A DNA stretch of 64,000 bases from Lentzea kentuckyensis. GTDB taxonomy: Bacteria > Actinomycetota > Actinomycetes > Mycobacteriales > Pseudonocardiaceae. This document shows, in pieces, positions 1 through 10,373 of the stretch. The stretch lies in the NCBI RefSeq assembly GCF_002150765.1, contig NZ_MUYM01000015.1, forward strand, positions 132,862-196,861. Direction: 5' to 3'. The position numbers and the translations under genes were made by a program. The notes beneath the pieces are model-generated. The model did no database searches, was not told where the DNA came from, and worked only from the letters and a program-made list of their open reading frames with translations. Positions within the stretch are counted from its first letter, which is position 1; each line of letters begins with the position of its first letter.

Positions 1-1595
<1,595 letters not shown>

Positions 1596-1599
<4 letters not shown>

Positions 1600-3089
1600 G
1601 TTCCTTCCACGGCACCAACGGCATCGCGTTCGGTCCGGACGGACGGCTCTACGTCGCCGACTTCCTCGGTGGGCGCATCAGCGCCGTCGACCTCACGACG
1701 GCGGAGATCGACGTGGTCGTACCGGCCGGAGGCGTCGTCCAGTCACCGGACGACCTCGCGTTCGGCGCGGACGGGTCGATGTACATCACCGACCTGGTGC
1801 CCGGCCGGGTGTGGCGCCGCGAGCCGCTCGGCGAATTCACGTTGGTCAGCGACGAGGTGAAGGTGCCGAACGGCATCGCGTGCGCCGGGAACCGGTTGTT
1901 CGTCAACGAGATGCGCCCCGGCGGACGGGTCCTCGAACTGTTCCCCGGCGGGGGTGAGCCGGTCGTGCTCACCGGCGATCTGCCGCTGGGCAACGCGATG
2001 CAGCTCGGCCCGGACGGCTACCTGTACTACCCGCACATGATCACCGGTGAGGTCCACCGGATCTCACCCGATGGCGGCACACCGGAACTCGTCGCCGACG
2101 GCGTGAGCATGCCGGTCGCGGTTCGCTTCGACCGCGCGGGCGTTCTGCTGGTCCTCTCCGCTGGTGCCGAAGGTGACATCACGCGCATCTCTCCCGACGG
2201 GACCCGGCACACCGTCACCACCGGCGTGTTCGGGCTGGACAACGCGGCGGTCGACGCGGACAACCGCGTGTACGTCTCCAGTTTCGCCAGTGGCGGCATC
2301 GCGGAGGTCCACCCGGACGGCCGGATCCGCCAGATCGTGCCGCAGGGCCTCGTCGGGCCCTACGGTCTCGCGGCCGGCTCAGGTGGCACCGTCCACGTGG
2401 CGGACCACTACCGCGTGGCCGGCGAGCGGGTCATGCGCTTCACGCACGGCATCGTCGCCGACGGGGACGAGTTGCACGCGACCTCGCAGTACGGCGAGGT
2501 GCGCACGGGCCAGAGGTCACGGGCCAACGGTTTGCGCTGCCCTCTCGGCATCGCGGTGCGTGGCGACGGCGCGCTCGTGGTCGCGGAGACAGGTGCGGGG
2601 CGGATCATCGCGATCGGTGCCGACGACGAGATCACCGTGGTGGCCGACGGGTTCGCCGAACCGGTGGACGTGGCGTTCGACGCCGAGGGGCGTTGCTACG
2701 TCAGCGACGAGCAGGGTGTGGTGTACCGGATCGACGAGCGTCCGGTCCCGATCGCCGAAGGCCTTGCCTCACCACAAGGCCTTGCTGTCCGAGGCGACGA
2801 GCTGTTCGTCGTGGAGGCCGGCCGGCGGCGACTGCTGGCCGTCGACCTCGTGACCGGTGAGATCAGGGCCGAGGCCGACCTCGACCTCGGCCCGCTGGAA
2901 ACGGTCCGCCGCGAGCTCTTCGCGCACGGCATGCCGGGGTCTCCACGCCGGTTCGCGGGGCTCGTCGTCGCACCGGACGGCACACTGCTCGTGTCCGGCG
3001 ACGGTGTCGTGCTCTCAGTGACCGCCGGCCACCTTGACCACGATGACGACCCCACCGATCAACAGGTTGACCAGTCCACTGAGGACTGA
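1596..3089 (+). CDS. SMP-30/NHL-type beta-propeller protein
   Basis: A 497-residue protein made of repeated blades with the pattern GPDGxLYVAD / DxxGxxYVSD at about 40-residue spacing. That is enough for two six-bladed propellers, or about twice a usual SMP-30/gluconolactonase domain. No signal peptide is visible, so it is probably cytoplasmic. It starts at ATG 1596, overlapping the monooxygenase stop. SMP-30-like proteins are often lactonases, and a lactonase next to a Baeyer-Villiger enzyme would make sense because that enzyme makes lactones or esters. This role is inferred from context; I did not identify catalytic metal ligands. The 3' end overlaps a convergent membrane-protein gene by 75 bases. 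Confidence 0.75.
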
Positions 3090-3527
3090 CATGACCACGC
3101 TCGCCCGCATCCGCCGGCCCGCCGTGTAGCCCCACACGAACATGGTCGCGGTGTCCACGGCGACCGACGCGTACAGCGCGGCGGTGAGCGAGAAGGCACC
3201 GAAGGCGGAGAAGAGGATCAGGATCAACGGCCCGGCGGCCGCGGTCATCAGGGGGCTGGTGACGAACAGCATGTGCCGCAGCTCCGGGCCGTTCATCCGG
3301 TGTCCGTAGGCGAACCGGTGCCCCTGCACCTCGGCCGCGATCGTCGCGAGCCACAGGCCGAGCGAGGCGCCCAGCACGGACAGGGCGGCCGACAGGTGGG
3401 TGCTCGACCCGGCCAGCGCCAGTCCGAGCGTGACCGCGATGACCGCCAGTTCCGCGTAGATGCGTTCCTTGAGGCGTTCCGCGATGCGCGCCACGCTCTG
3501 GTCGGTGCTGCCGTCCGACTCGATCAC
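3015..3527 (-). CDS. small integral membrane protein
   Basis: A 170-residue protein with about four hydrophobic segments: near residues 25-45, 45-65, 85-115 and 140-165. I chose GTG 3527 because AAGGCGG sits six bases upstream; a longer in-frame TTG start at 3593 has no ribosome site. The N-terminus is charged and probably cytoplasmic. No family is recognised. It lies just downstream of the ABC exporter genes on the same strand (69 bases away), so it may be the last gene of that operon. It overlaps the SMP-30-like gene tail to tail by 75 bases. The regular hydrophobic pattern favours a real gene over a shadow. Confidence 0.6.
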   Translation of the reverse strand: MIESDGSTDQSVARIAERLKERIYAELAVIAVTLGLALAGSSTHLSAALSVLGASLGLWLATIAAEVQGHRFAYGHRMNGPELRHMLFVTSPLMTAAAGPLILILFSAFGAFSLTAALYASVAVDTATMFVWGYTAGRRMRASVVMSVLSGLVNLLIGGVVIVVKVAGGH

Positions 3528-3596
3528 CGTTCGCCGCCTTCGGGGTTCGTGAATCCATTGTGGAGCGACGACCACGGTACCCCGGGCGGTCAACGG

Positions 3597-4340
3597 TCAG
3601 GCGCGGGGTTCCCAGCGGAAGAACCGGGCGATCACCGCGGCGAACACGGCCGCCCACAGCAAGGTGGAGGCCAGGCCGAGCACCAGCGGAGGCACGGAGG
3701 TGAGCGTCGCGCCCGCGCCGTAACCGGACCAGCCCTTCGCGACCAGGTCGGCCGGGCCGATCAGCGGCAGCATCACCCCGGACGCCACCACCGGTGCGTC
3801 CGGCGCGTCCTGCATGAACAGACCGGCCAGCGTCGCGACGATGACCGGGAACGCGGTGACGGGCGTGGCCTCGACGCTCCTGCTCACGGCGGCGATCGCC
3901 ATTCCGGCTGCCACCGTCATCAGCAGCCCGGACGTCAGCCCGAGCAGCAGCAGCCACGGGTGCGCCGGCATGGGTGCGCCGACGGCCAGGCAGAACACCA
4001 CGTAGGCGAGTACCTGGAGCGCGCCCATCGTGACCACCGGCATGGTGATCGCGGTGATCACCCCGGCGTCGGTGAGCTCGGAGGTCCGCAGTCGTTTGAG
4101 CACCAGCGACTGCCGCCGTGCGGTGTACACGGTCATGCTGGTCATGAACACCGACAGCAGCATCAGCATCACGAACCGGTCGCTGACCAGTGATCCCCAG
4201 CTCTGCGGTGCGTGGTTGCGCACGGTGAACCAGGTCATCACGCACAACCCGATCGGCAGCACCGATGCCGCGAACGCGGTGGTCTTGCGCCGGAACAGCA
4301 AACGGATCTCGAGTACGCCGTGCCTCAACGCCATGTTCAT
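3597..4340 (-). CDS. ABC-2 type exporter permease
   Basis: A 247-residue protein with about six membrane segments and the layout of ABC-2 permeases: a cytoplasmic N-terminus (MNMALRHGVLEIRLLFRRK), a first segment near residue 25, and a short C-terminal cytoplasmic tail (RFFRWEPRA). The start ATG 4340 overlaps the stop of the upstream ATPase gene (ATGA), so the two products are made together and should form one exporter. The substrate is unknown. The neighbouring, divergent two-component system suggests induction by an envelope or drug signal. Confidence 0.85.
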   Translation of the reverse strand: MNMALRHGVLEIRLLFRRKTTAFAASVLPIGLCVMTWFTVRNHAPQSWGSLVSDRFVMLMLLSVFMTSMTVYTARRQSLVLKRLRTSELTDAGVITAITMPVVTMGALQVLAYVVFCLAVGAPMPAHPWLLLLGLTSGLLMTVAAGMAIAAVSRSVEATPVTAFPVIVATLAGLFMQDAPDAPVVASGVMLPLIGPADLVAKGWSGYGAGATLTSVPPLVLGLASTLLWAAVFAAVIARFFRWEPRA

Positions 4341-5248
4341 CGGGTCGCTCCCACGGTGAGAAAGATCTCGGCCAGTGATGCCTGGCTGGCGGTCAGCCGG
4401 TCGAGCTCGATGCCGCCGTCGCCGGCCCAGCGCAGCAGGGAGCCGAGATCCTCCTGCAGTGCGGCGGTTTCGAGCACCAGCAGCGCCGTGTCTTCGTCCA
4501 AAGTGGACCTCAACGTGCCGGCGAAAGCGGGCAGTGCCCGTTCCAGGGCCGAGACGGGCACACGGGCGGTGATCCGGGACGGACGTGTCTCCAGCACCTC
4601 GGGCAGCGTGCCCGCCACCGAGATCCGGCCCTGGTGCATGATCGCCACCCGATCGGCCAGCGACTCCGCCTCCTCCAGGTAGTGCGTGGTCAACAGGATC
4701 GTGCTGCCGCTGTCGCGCAACCGCTCGACGGTCTGCCACAACCGTTGCCGTGACTCGGGATCCAGCCCGGTGGTCGGCTCGTCCAGCACGATCAGTTCGG
4801 GACGTCCGTAGATCGCGAGCGCGAAGTCCAGCCGCCGCTTCTCGCCGCCGGAGAGCTGTTCGACGCGGGTGTCCCGGCGCTGGACGAGCTCGATCCGTTC
4901 CAGCAGTTCCTCGGCGTCGTCGGTGCGGGTGGTCAGTGAACCCCACAGCTTCAGCGTCTCGAAGACGGACAGTTCCTCGATCAGTCCCGCGTGTTGCAGC
5001 ATCACGCCCGTCCGAGGCTTCAGCAACGATCTGGCCCGCGCGGGGTCGTGCCCGAACACCCGGACCGTGCCCGACTCCGGGCGGCGGAAGCCCTCGATGA
5101 GTTCGAGGGTGGTCGTCTTGCCCGCGCCGTTCGTGCCGAGCAACGCGAAGATCTCGCCGCGGCGGACGGTGACGTCCACGCCGTCGACGGCGGTGAAGGT
5201 GTCGTAGGAGAACTTCAGCTGGGAGATCTCGATCGCGGTGTCGTTCAT
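4337..5248 (-). CDS. ABC exporter ATP-binding protein (DrrA-like)
   Basis: A 303-residue ATPase. It shows Walker A (LLGTNGAGKTTTLELI), a Q-loop region, the signature LSGGEKRRLDFA, Walker B (LIVLDEPTTGLDP) and the H-loop (LLTTHYLEEAE). The C-terminal 90 residues are the accessory domain common in drug-exporter ATPases of the DrrA group. ATG 5248 was chosen because the conserved domain starts a few residues later (IEISQLKFSYD); an upstream in-frame start at 5344 would place the start inside an 18-bp palindrome. It powers the permease encoded next to it. Confidence 0.9.
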   Translation of the reverse strand: MNDTAIEISQLKFSYDTFTAVDGVDVTVRRGEIFALLGTNGAGKTTTLELIEGFRRPESGTVRVFGHDPARARSLLKPRTGVMLQHAGLIEELSVFETLKLWGSLTTRTDDAEELLERIELVQRRDTRVEQLSGGEKRRLDFALAIYGRPELIVLDEPTTGLDPESRQRLWQTVERLRDSGSTILLTTHYLEEAESLADRVAIMHQGRISVAGTLPEVLETRPSRITARVPVSALERALPAFAGTLRSTLDEDTALLVLETAALQEDLGSLLRWAGDGGIELDRLTASQASLAEIFLTVGATR

Positions 5249-5328
5249 GCCCGGGAACGATCCCCGTAACGCGAACGCCGCCCCAGTCGCCGCTGTCACG
5301 ACCGGAGATGACGCTCGTACGAGAACGA

Positions 5329-5346
5329 CCATGACAGCTGTCATGG
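5329..5346. promoter_or_regulatory. 18-bp perfect palindrome, probable operator
   Basis: The sequence ccatgacagctgtcatgg equals its own reverse complement over all 18 bases. It lies between the divergent exporter operon (start 5248) and the sensor kinase gene (start 5364), ending 17 bases before the kinase ATG. This is a natural place for the partner response regulator or another dimeric repressor to control both directions. Binding is inferred. Confidence 0.6.
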
Positions 5347-5363
5347 GTGGCTAACCTGGGCGG

Positions 5364-6530
5364 ATGCGGGGAGCCAGACGGGCAGGGGATCGAGGTGCTC
5401 TCGAGTCCCTCCGCCGCTACAGCCGGTACAACGTGATCGTCGCGGTGAGCGTGATCGCGGCCGTGCTCGTGCTCGTCGAGTCCGGTGCGTCGCCGACGAT
5501 CGAGCGCGCGGCGGTGGTGGCCGCCGGACTGGCCGTGCTCGTGCTGTCCCACCGGCGCTGGACACTCCGCTCGATCACCGGCCCGGTCGGCCTGATGCCG
5601 TGGTGGCAGGCCGGGGCGATCGCCCTGGTCGGGGTCGGGATGGTGGTGGCCTCCACCGGCACCGGTCGTACCGTGGTGTGGTCCCTGGCGGCGGGTCTGC
5701 TCGCGCACGATCTGCGCATCGCCCGCTTTCCCCAGGCCGGCTGGCGATTCAGCGTGCCGTTCGCGCTGCTGGTCGCGCTGGCCGCGAGCATCACCATGGC
5801 GGTCACCGGTAACGGGGGCGTCGGAGATGTGCTCCGGCAGGGCGGTTTCGCGTTGTGCCTGGTGCTGGCGACGACCTACGCCGAGGTGACCCTGCTCGGC
5901 CAGTGGCATCTCACGCTGGAGCTGGAGAAGGCGCGGCGTGATGCCGCGGAGCTGGCCACCACCAGGGAAAGGCTGCGGTTCGCGGAGGACCTGCACGACA
6001 TCCTCGGGCACGCGCTCGAAGTCGTGTCGTTCAAGAGCGAGCTGGCGAGCAGGCTGAGCGAGGTCGATCCGGTTCGGTCCCGTGCCGAGCTCGACGAGAT
6101 CCAAAGGCTGGCCAGGGGCGCGATCCACGACGTGCGCGCACTGGTGCAGGGTCGGCGGTCCACCGAGTTCGCCGCCGAACTGCCCGGTGTCCGCGCGTTG
6201 CTCGAATCGGCCGGCATCGGCTGGGAGTTCACCGGTGATCCGGCGGGACTCGACGGCGCGACGAGCGAACTGCTCGGCCGAGTGCTCCGTGAGGCGGTGA
6301 CCAACCTGTTGCGGCACGCGGCAGCGAGCCGCTGCACCGTGCGGCTGGAAACCGATGACGGCAAGGCGGTTCTGATGGTCGGCAACGACGGAGTGGCTCC
6401 GATGCGCGGCGATGATCGTGAGGGTTCCGGACTGCGCGGGCTGGCCCGCCGGATCACCGAGGTCGGGGGAATGTTCAGCGCCGGCGTGCGGGACGGCGTC
6501 TTCGAGGTGCGGGCGGAGGTACCGCGATGA
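5364..6530 (+). CDS. sensor histidine kinase, NarL-partner type
   Basis: A 388-residue membrane kinase. Four to six hydrophobic segments fill residues 20-180. A short linker helix follows, then the HisKA_3 dimerisation helix with the phospho-acceptor in EDLHDILGHALEVV (His211). A C-terminal HATPase domain carries LREAVTNLLRHA (N-box) and GSGLRGLARRI (G-box). The stop overlaps the response regulator start (ATGA). Gene order suggests it senses a membrane-active signal and controls the divergent ABC exporter; that link is inferred from position. Confidence 0.9.
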   Translation: MRGARRAGDRGALESLRRYSRYNVIVAVSVIAAVLVLVESGASPTIERAAVVAAGLAVLVLSHRRWTLRSITGPVGLMPWWQAGAIALVGVGMVVASTGTGRTVVWSLAAGLLAHDLRIARFPQAGWRFSVPFALLVALAASITMAVTGNGGVGDVLRQGGFALCLVLATTYAEVTLLGQWHLTLELEKARRDAAELATTRERLRFAEDLHDILGHALEVVSFKSELASRLSEVDPVRSRAELDEIQRLARGAIHDVRALVQGRRSTEFAAELPGVRALLESAGIGWEFTGDPAGLDGATSELLGRVLREAVTNLLRHAAASRCTVRLETDDGKAVLMVGNDGVAPMRGDDREGSGLRGLARRITEVGGMFSAGVRDGVFEVRAEVPR

Positions 6531-7132
6531 TCCGGGTGGTGCTGGCCGACGACGAGCAGCTGACCCGTCAGGCCGTCGAGTCGTTGCTCAACCTGGAGCA
6601 GGACCTGGAGGTGGTGGCCGGGGTCTCGGACGGAGCCGCCGCGCTGGCCGCGGTCGCCGAGCACCGCCCCGACGTGCTGGTCGTCGATCACGAGATGCCG
6701 GTGCTCGACGGTCTCGCCGTGCTCGAACGGCTTTCTGTCGCCTACCCGGACGTCAGGTCGGTGATGCTGACCCGGCACGCCCGCCCCGGAGTGCTGCGGC
6801 AGGCGCTGTCGTCCGGTGCCAAGGGTTTTCTGGCGAAGACGGCGCCGGCGTCCCTGCTGGCCGAGGTGATCCGGCGAGTCCATTCCGGACTGCGGTACGT
6901 CGATCCGGACTTCGCCGCGGACGCCATCGCCGAGGTCCGCTGCCCGCTGACCGAACGCGAGCTCGACGTGCTGCGGCTCGTCGACGACACCGTCACGGCC
7001 AGCGAGATCGCGCGGGCGATGCACGTGTCCGCGGGCACCGTGCGGAACTACGCGTCGTCCGCGATGGCCAAGCTCGGCGCCCGCAGCCGTGGTCAGGCCG
7101 CCCGGATCGCCCGCGACCACGGCTGGATCTGA
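6527..7132 (+). CDS. NarL/FixJ-family response regulator
   Basis: A 201-residue regulator. The receiver domain (residues 1-120) has the acidic pair D8-D9, phospho-acceptor D54 (VLVVDHEMP) and a conserved Lys in GAKGFLAKT. A LuxR-type helix-turn-helix follows (LTERELDVLRLV, then SEIARAMHVSAGTVRNYASSAMAKLGARSR). It is co-translated with the kinase through a four-base overlap. The 18-bp palindrome at 5329-5346 is a plausible target. Confidence 0.92.
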   Translation: MIRVVLADDEQLTRQAVESLLNLEQDLEVVAGVSDGAAALAAVAEHRPDVLVVDHEMPVLDGLAVLERLSVAYPDVRSVMLTRHARPGVLRQALSSGAKGFLAKTAPASLLAEVIRRVHSGLRYVDPDFAADAIAEVRCPLTERELDVLRLVDDTVTASEIARAMHVSAGTVRNYASSAMAKLGARSRGQAARIARDHGWI

Positions 7133-7138
7133 TTCCGG

Positions 7139-7174
7139 CTATACGGCGTATAGTTCGACCTATACGCTGTATAG
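7139..7174. promoter_or_regulatory. tandem TetR operator pair
   Basis: Two 15-bp inverted repeats lie 21 bases apart centre to centre, about two helical turns. Site 1 (7139-7153) is ctatacg-g-cgtatag, a perfect palindrome. Site 2 (7160-7174) is ctatacg-c-tgtatag, with one mismatch. Site 2 ends one base before the TetR ATG. The layout fits autorepression by a TetR dimer pair. Site 2 takes the place of a ribosome site, so the message may be leaderless. Confidence 0.75.
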
Positions 7175-7175
7175 C

Positions 7176-7757
7176 ATGAGCACTGGAGGGACCTCCGAGC
7201 GGATCGCGTCGGCGGCGCGGTCGATCCTGCTGGCCGAGGGCGCCGCGGCGGTCAGCATGCGACGGGTCGCCGAGGCCGCGGGCATCACGGCGATGGCGAT
7301 CTACTCGCACTACCCGAACCGGGACGCGCTGCTGCGCGCCGTCGCGGACGCGTGTTTCCTGGAGGTGGCCGGGAGCTGGGGGCAGCGCGCGAAAGAAGGC
7401 GACCTGCGCGCGCGGACGTTCGGGCTGCTGGAGGACCTGCTCGACTTCGCGCTGGGTCAGCCGCACCTCTACCACTTCCTGCTCGCCGACCGGCGCGAGT
7501 CCGCGCGGCGTTTCCCGGAGGACTTCCGCAACGGCGGCTCGCCCACGTTCACCCCGATCCTCGATCTCGTCGAACTCGGCATGCGGGAGGGGCTGCTGCG
7601 CGAGGACGACCCGCTGGAGGTCGCGCTGATCTTCACCTCGTCCGCGCAGGGGCTCATCCAGCTCTACCTCGGCGGCCGCATCGGTCTGTCCGAAAAGGAC
7701 TTTCGTGCGCTGTGCGCGCGGACGACAGGGAGGATTCTCGATGGACTCGAAACGTGA
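7176..7757 (+). CDS. TetR-family repressor
   Basis: A 193-residue TetR protein. The N-terminal HTH (RIASAARSILLAEGAAAVSM, then RRVAEAAGITAMAIYSHY) is typical, and the helical C-terminal half presumably binds a ligand. ATG 7176 is the only start that keeps the whole HTH. No Shine-Dalgarno precedes it because the bases upstream are the second operator half-sites. Its 3' end overlaps the next gene by 17 bases, so it probably controls its own transcription and that of the Lnt-like gene. The inducer is unknown. Confidence 0.9.
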   Translation: MSTGGTSERIASAARSILLAEGAAAVSMRRVAEAAGITAMAIYSHYPNRDALLRAVADACFLEVAGSWGQRAKEGDLRARTFGLLEDLLDFALGQPHLYHFLLADRRESARRFPEDFRNGGSPTFTPILDLVELGMREGLLREDDPLEVALIFTSSAQGLIQLYLGGRIGLSEKDFRALCARTTGRILDGLET

Positions 7758-9126
7758 TCGCCTGTTAGCCGGCCTGGGGGCCGCGTTGTGCTCGGGGTTG
7801 TTGTCCTTCTTCGGCACCGGGTTCACTCCGGTGCCCGCGCTGACCTGGCTCGCTCCCTTGCCGGTGCTGCTGCTGGCGCCTCGGGTGCCGGCCCGGTGGG
7901 CGGCCGCCGCGGCGTTCCTCGCCGGTGTGCTGGGGTCCGCGAACAACTGGGCGCATTCCTTGCACTCCAACGATGTTCCGCTGCCGATGGCGCTGGGGAT
8001 CAGCGCGGGCATGGCGGTGACGCTGACAGCCGTGGTGCTGTTGTTCCGCGCCCTGGTCCTGCGCGGTCTGCCGTTGCTCGCCACAGTGGCCGCGCCCGCC
8101 GTGTGGACCGGTGCGTTGTACCTGGCGTCGGTGGCGAACCCGACCGGGGTGATGGGCACGCCGGCCAACAGCATGGGCGATGTGCCGGTGGTGCTGCAGA
8201 TCGCGTCGGTCACCGGGTTCTGGGGCATCGAGTTCGTGCTGCTGCTGGTGCCCGCGGGCATCGCGGCGATGGTCGGCTCCACGGTGCCGCGGTGGCGGAT
8301 CGGCGCGGCGCTGGCCGTCGTGCTCGTCGGCGTGCTGGGCTTCGGGATCATCCGGCTGGCGGGGGAGCCCGGGCCGTCGCACCAGGTCGCGCTCATCGCG
8401 CCCAACCAGGGGCATTGGGCGGTGGACGTCGCGACGGCGGACGGCGAGCGACTGGTCAGGGCTTACGCGGACCGGATCGCGGCGTTGCCGGAGGGGGTCC
8501 GGCTGGTCGTGCTGCCCGAGGGCGAGTTCGGGGTCGACGACGCGAGCCTGCCGTCGTTGGTCACGCCGCTCACCAACGCCGCGCGCGACCGCGGCGCCGA
8601 TGTCGTGGTCGGTTACGTGCGGCGGTCAGGGGACGCGAAGCTCAACACCGCGCTCGCCATCCCGGCGGACGGCGCTGCGCCGGCCGCGTACGTCCGGGGC
8701 CAGGCGCGCGAACTGGTCTACGCGGCGGGTGCGGGGGTGCAGATCTGCGGGGAGGTCAACCTCGCCCACCCGAGTCGCGACTACGCGGCCGCCGGTGCGC
8801 GCACCATGGCGATCCCGGCCGCGGACGAGAAGGCGAACGGCTGGCAGCACGCTCGGGTCGCGTCGCTGCGTGGAGTGGAGAACGGTTTTGGCGTGGCCTG
8901 GTCCGGCCGGACGGGCGTGCTGATGGTGTCCGACGGGATGGGCCGGATCGTGGCCGAGGCCCGCACCGGCGGAGCGGACACCTTCACGACGGTGGTCGCC
9001 GGCCTGCCCGCGGGTCCTGGAGCCACGCCGTACACGCGGCTGGGCGACTGGTTCGCCTGGCTGTGTCTGGTGATCGCGGTGTCGTCGGTGATCGTCGCCG
9101 TGCGGCGTCAGCGGGCCGGCGGCTAA
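7741..9126 (+). CDS. Lnt-like membrane C-N hydrolase (nitrilase fold)
   Basis: A 461-residue protein. Six or so membrane segments cover residues 8-210, followed by a nitrilase-fold domain. This is the layout of apolipoprotein N-acyltransferase, which acylates the N-terminal Cys of lipoproteins on the outer face of the membrane. The catalytic Glu is visible in VVLPEGEFGV and the nucleophile Cys in VQICGEVN. The usual catalytic Lys of YxKxxLVP is not obvious: the aligned stretch reads YVRGQAREL. The start is ATG 7741 with GGGAGG upstream. It is the second gene of the TetR operon, which is unusual for a housekeeping Lnt and suggests a specialised enzyme. Confidence 0.75.
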   Translation: MDSKRDRLLAGLGAALCSGLLSFFGTGFTPVPALTWLAPLPVLLLAPRVPARWAAAAAFLAGVLGSANNWAHSLHSNDVPLPMALGISAGMAVTLTAVVLLFRALVLRGLPLLATVAAPAVWTGALYLASVANPTGVMGTPANSMGDVPVVLQIASVTGFWGIEFVLLLVPAGIAAMVGSTVPRWRIGAALAVVLVGVLGFGIIRLAGEPGPSHQVALIAPNQGHWAVDVATADGERLVRAYADRIAALPEGVRLVVLPEGEFGVDDASLPSLVTPLTNAARDRGADVVVGYVRRSGDAKLNTALAIPADGAAPAAYVRGQARELVYAAGAGVQICGEVNLAHPSRDYAAAGARTMAIPAADEKANGWQHARVASLRGVENGFGVAWSGRTGVLMVSDGMGRIVAEARTGGADTFTTVVAGLPAGPGATPYTRLGDWFAWLCLVIAVSSVIVAVRRQRAGG

Positions 9127-9181
9127 CGGTATTTCGTCGGTTCGCGATTCGCGAGTGAAGTTGTGGGCAGCAAGAAGAATG

Positions 9182-9193
9182 GACCATTTGGTC
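9182..9193. promoter_or_regulatory. short inverted repeat upstream of protease gene
   Basis: The sequence gaccatttggtc (arms gacca/tggtc) lies in the 242-base gap before the protease gene. It could be an operator. The rest of the gap shows no gene. Confidence 0.3.
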
Positions 9194-9368
9194 ATTGTGC
9201 TGCGTCCGGAGGGGCCGTCCCATTGGTCGATTGCCCCGACTTCGGTGCGCCCCTAGTCTTCAGTCGTCAGATTTTTCGGGGGGCGGGGAGCTGACTTGCG
9301 TGGGACTCCGTTTGCCGACCCCTGAATTCACCGATCGCACCACAAGATCGTCCTGGAGGGGGATAATT

Positions 9369-10373
9369 GTGGTAGGCAAACGATTGACGGTGTTGTTCGC
9401 GGCGGCAATCACCGCTACCGCACTGGCCAGTGGTGTCGCCACGGCCGAAAGCAACGCCGACGGAAACGCGGTTTCGGTAGCCCGTTCGGCGGACGGGCGC
9501 ACCGTGAACTCGGCCGCTGCGGAAAGAGCAGTTCTGGATTACTGGACGCCGGAAAGAATGAAAGCATCCATTCCGGCAGATTTACCCGCCGACACGGTCA
9601 CGTCGACGCGCAAAGCCGTGCCGACCGGGCCCGCGGGTGAGATCAAGCCCGTCGCGCCGACGGTGCAGCCGCAGGACGTCGGCATCCAGGACATCGGCAT
9701 CCAGGCCACGAACGCGTCGCGAGCCATGGGCAAGGTGTTCTTCCACAAGCCCAACGACACCCGGTTGTGGCACTGCTCCGGCGCCTCGATCGGCAGCCCG
9801 AAGCGCCGGCTCGTGCTCACCGCCGGACACTGCGTGCACGGCGGTAAAGGCGGCGGTTGGGCGACCGACTTCGTCTTCGTGCCGTACTACTTCAACGGCA
9901 GCCGGCCGCACGGCAGCTTCGCCGCGACGTATCTCAGTTCCAAGAACGGCTGGATCAACGACAGCGACTTCGGCTACGACATGGGTATCGCGGTCACCGG
10001 CAACAACGCGGCCGGCCGCAACGTGAACGACGAAGTCGGTGGCAACGGCACGCGCTGGAACTACCCGCGCGACGTGAACATCACGATGATGGGTTACCCG
10101 TTGGACCGCAACAACGGGGAAGTGCCCTGGCTGTGCTGGGGCAAAACCGAGCGGGTCGGCATCTTCGACGGCCGCATCCAGATCAAATGCGGTTTCCAGG
10201 GCGGCGCGAGCGGCGGCCCGTGGTTGCAGGATTACAACGACCGCGCGGACGGCTGGGGTGTCGGTTACGCCAACGGCGTGACCAGCACCATCAATTCCGA
10301 CAACTGGAACCGCAGCCCGTACTTCGACGACAACTTCAAATCCTTGTACGATTTCGCCGAGTCGCATGCCTGA
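9369..10373 (+). CDS. secreted trypsin-like serine protease
   Basis: A 334-residue protein. GTG 9369 is chosen because GGAGGGGGAT lies a few bases upstream and a clear Sec signal peptide follows (VVGKRLTVLFAAAITATALA, cut near ATA). A pro-region of about 90 residues comes next. The chymotrypsin-fold domain has His in LTAGHC, Asp in FGYDMGIAV and Ser in GGASGGPW. Extra Cys residues (CSG, CW, CGF) suggest disulfides. It is an extracellular protease, probably made as a zymogen. The next gene starts within its last eight bases. Confidence 0.88.
   Translation: MVGKRLTVLFAAAITATALASGVATAESNADGNAVSVARSADGRTVNSAAAERAVLDYWTPERMKASIPADLPADTVTSTRKAVPTGPAGEIKPVAPTVQPQDVGIQDIGIQATNASRAMGKVFFHKPNDTRLWHCSGASIGSPKRRLVLTAGHCVHGGKGGGWATDFVFVPYYFNGSRPHGSFAATYLSSKNGWINDSDFGYDMGIAVTGNNAAGRNVNDEVGGNGTRWNYPRDVNITMMGYPLDRNNGEVPWLCWGKTERVGIFDGRIQIKCGFQGGASGGPWLQDYNDRADGWGVGYANGVTSTINSDNWNRSPYFDDNFKSLYDFAESHA

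Noticed and set aside
3597..6317. A 906-codon minus-strand open frame spanning the exporter and kinase region
   Set aside because: Only its last 247 codons (the ABC permease) are real. The rest is antisense to the kinase and in a wrong frame of the ABC ATPase, with Arg/Pro/His-rich translation.
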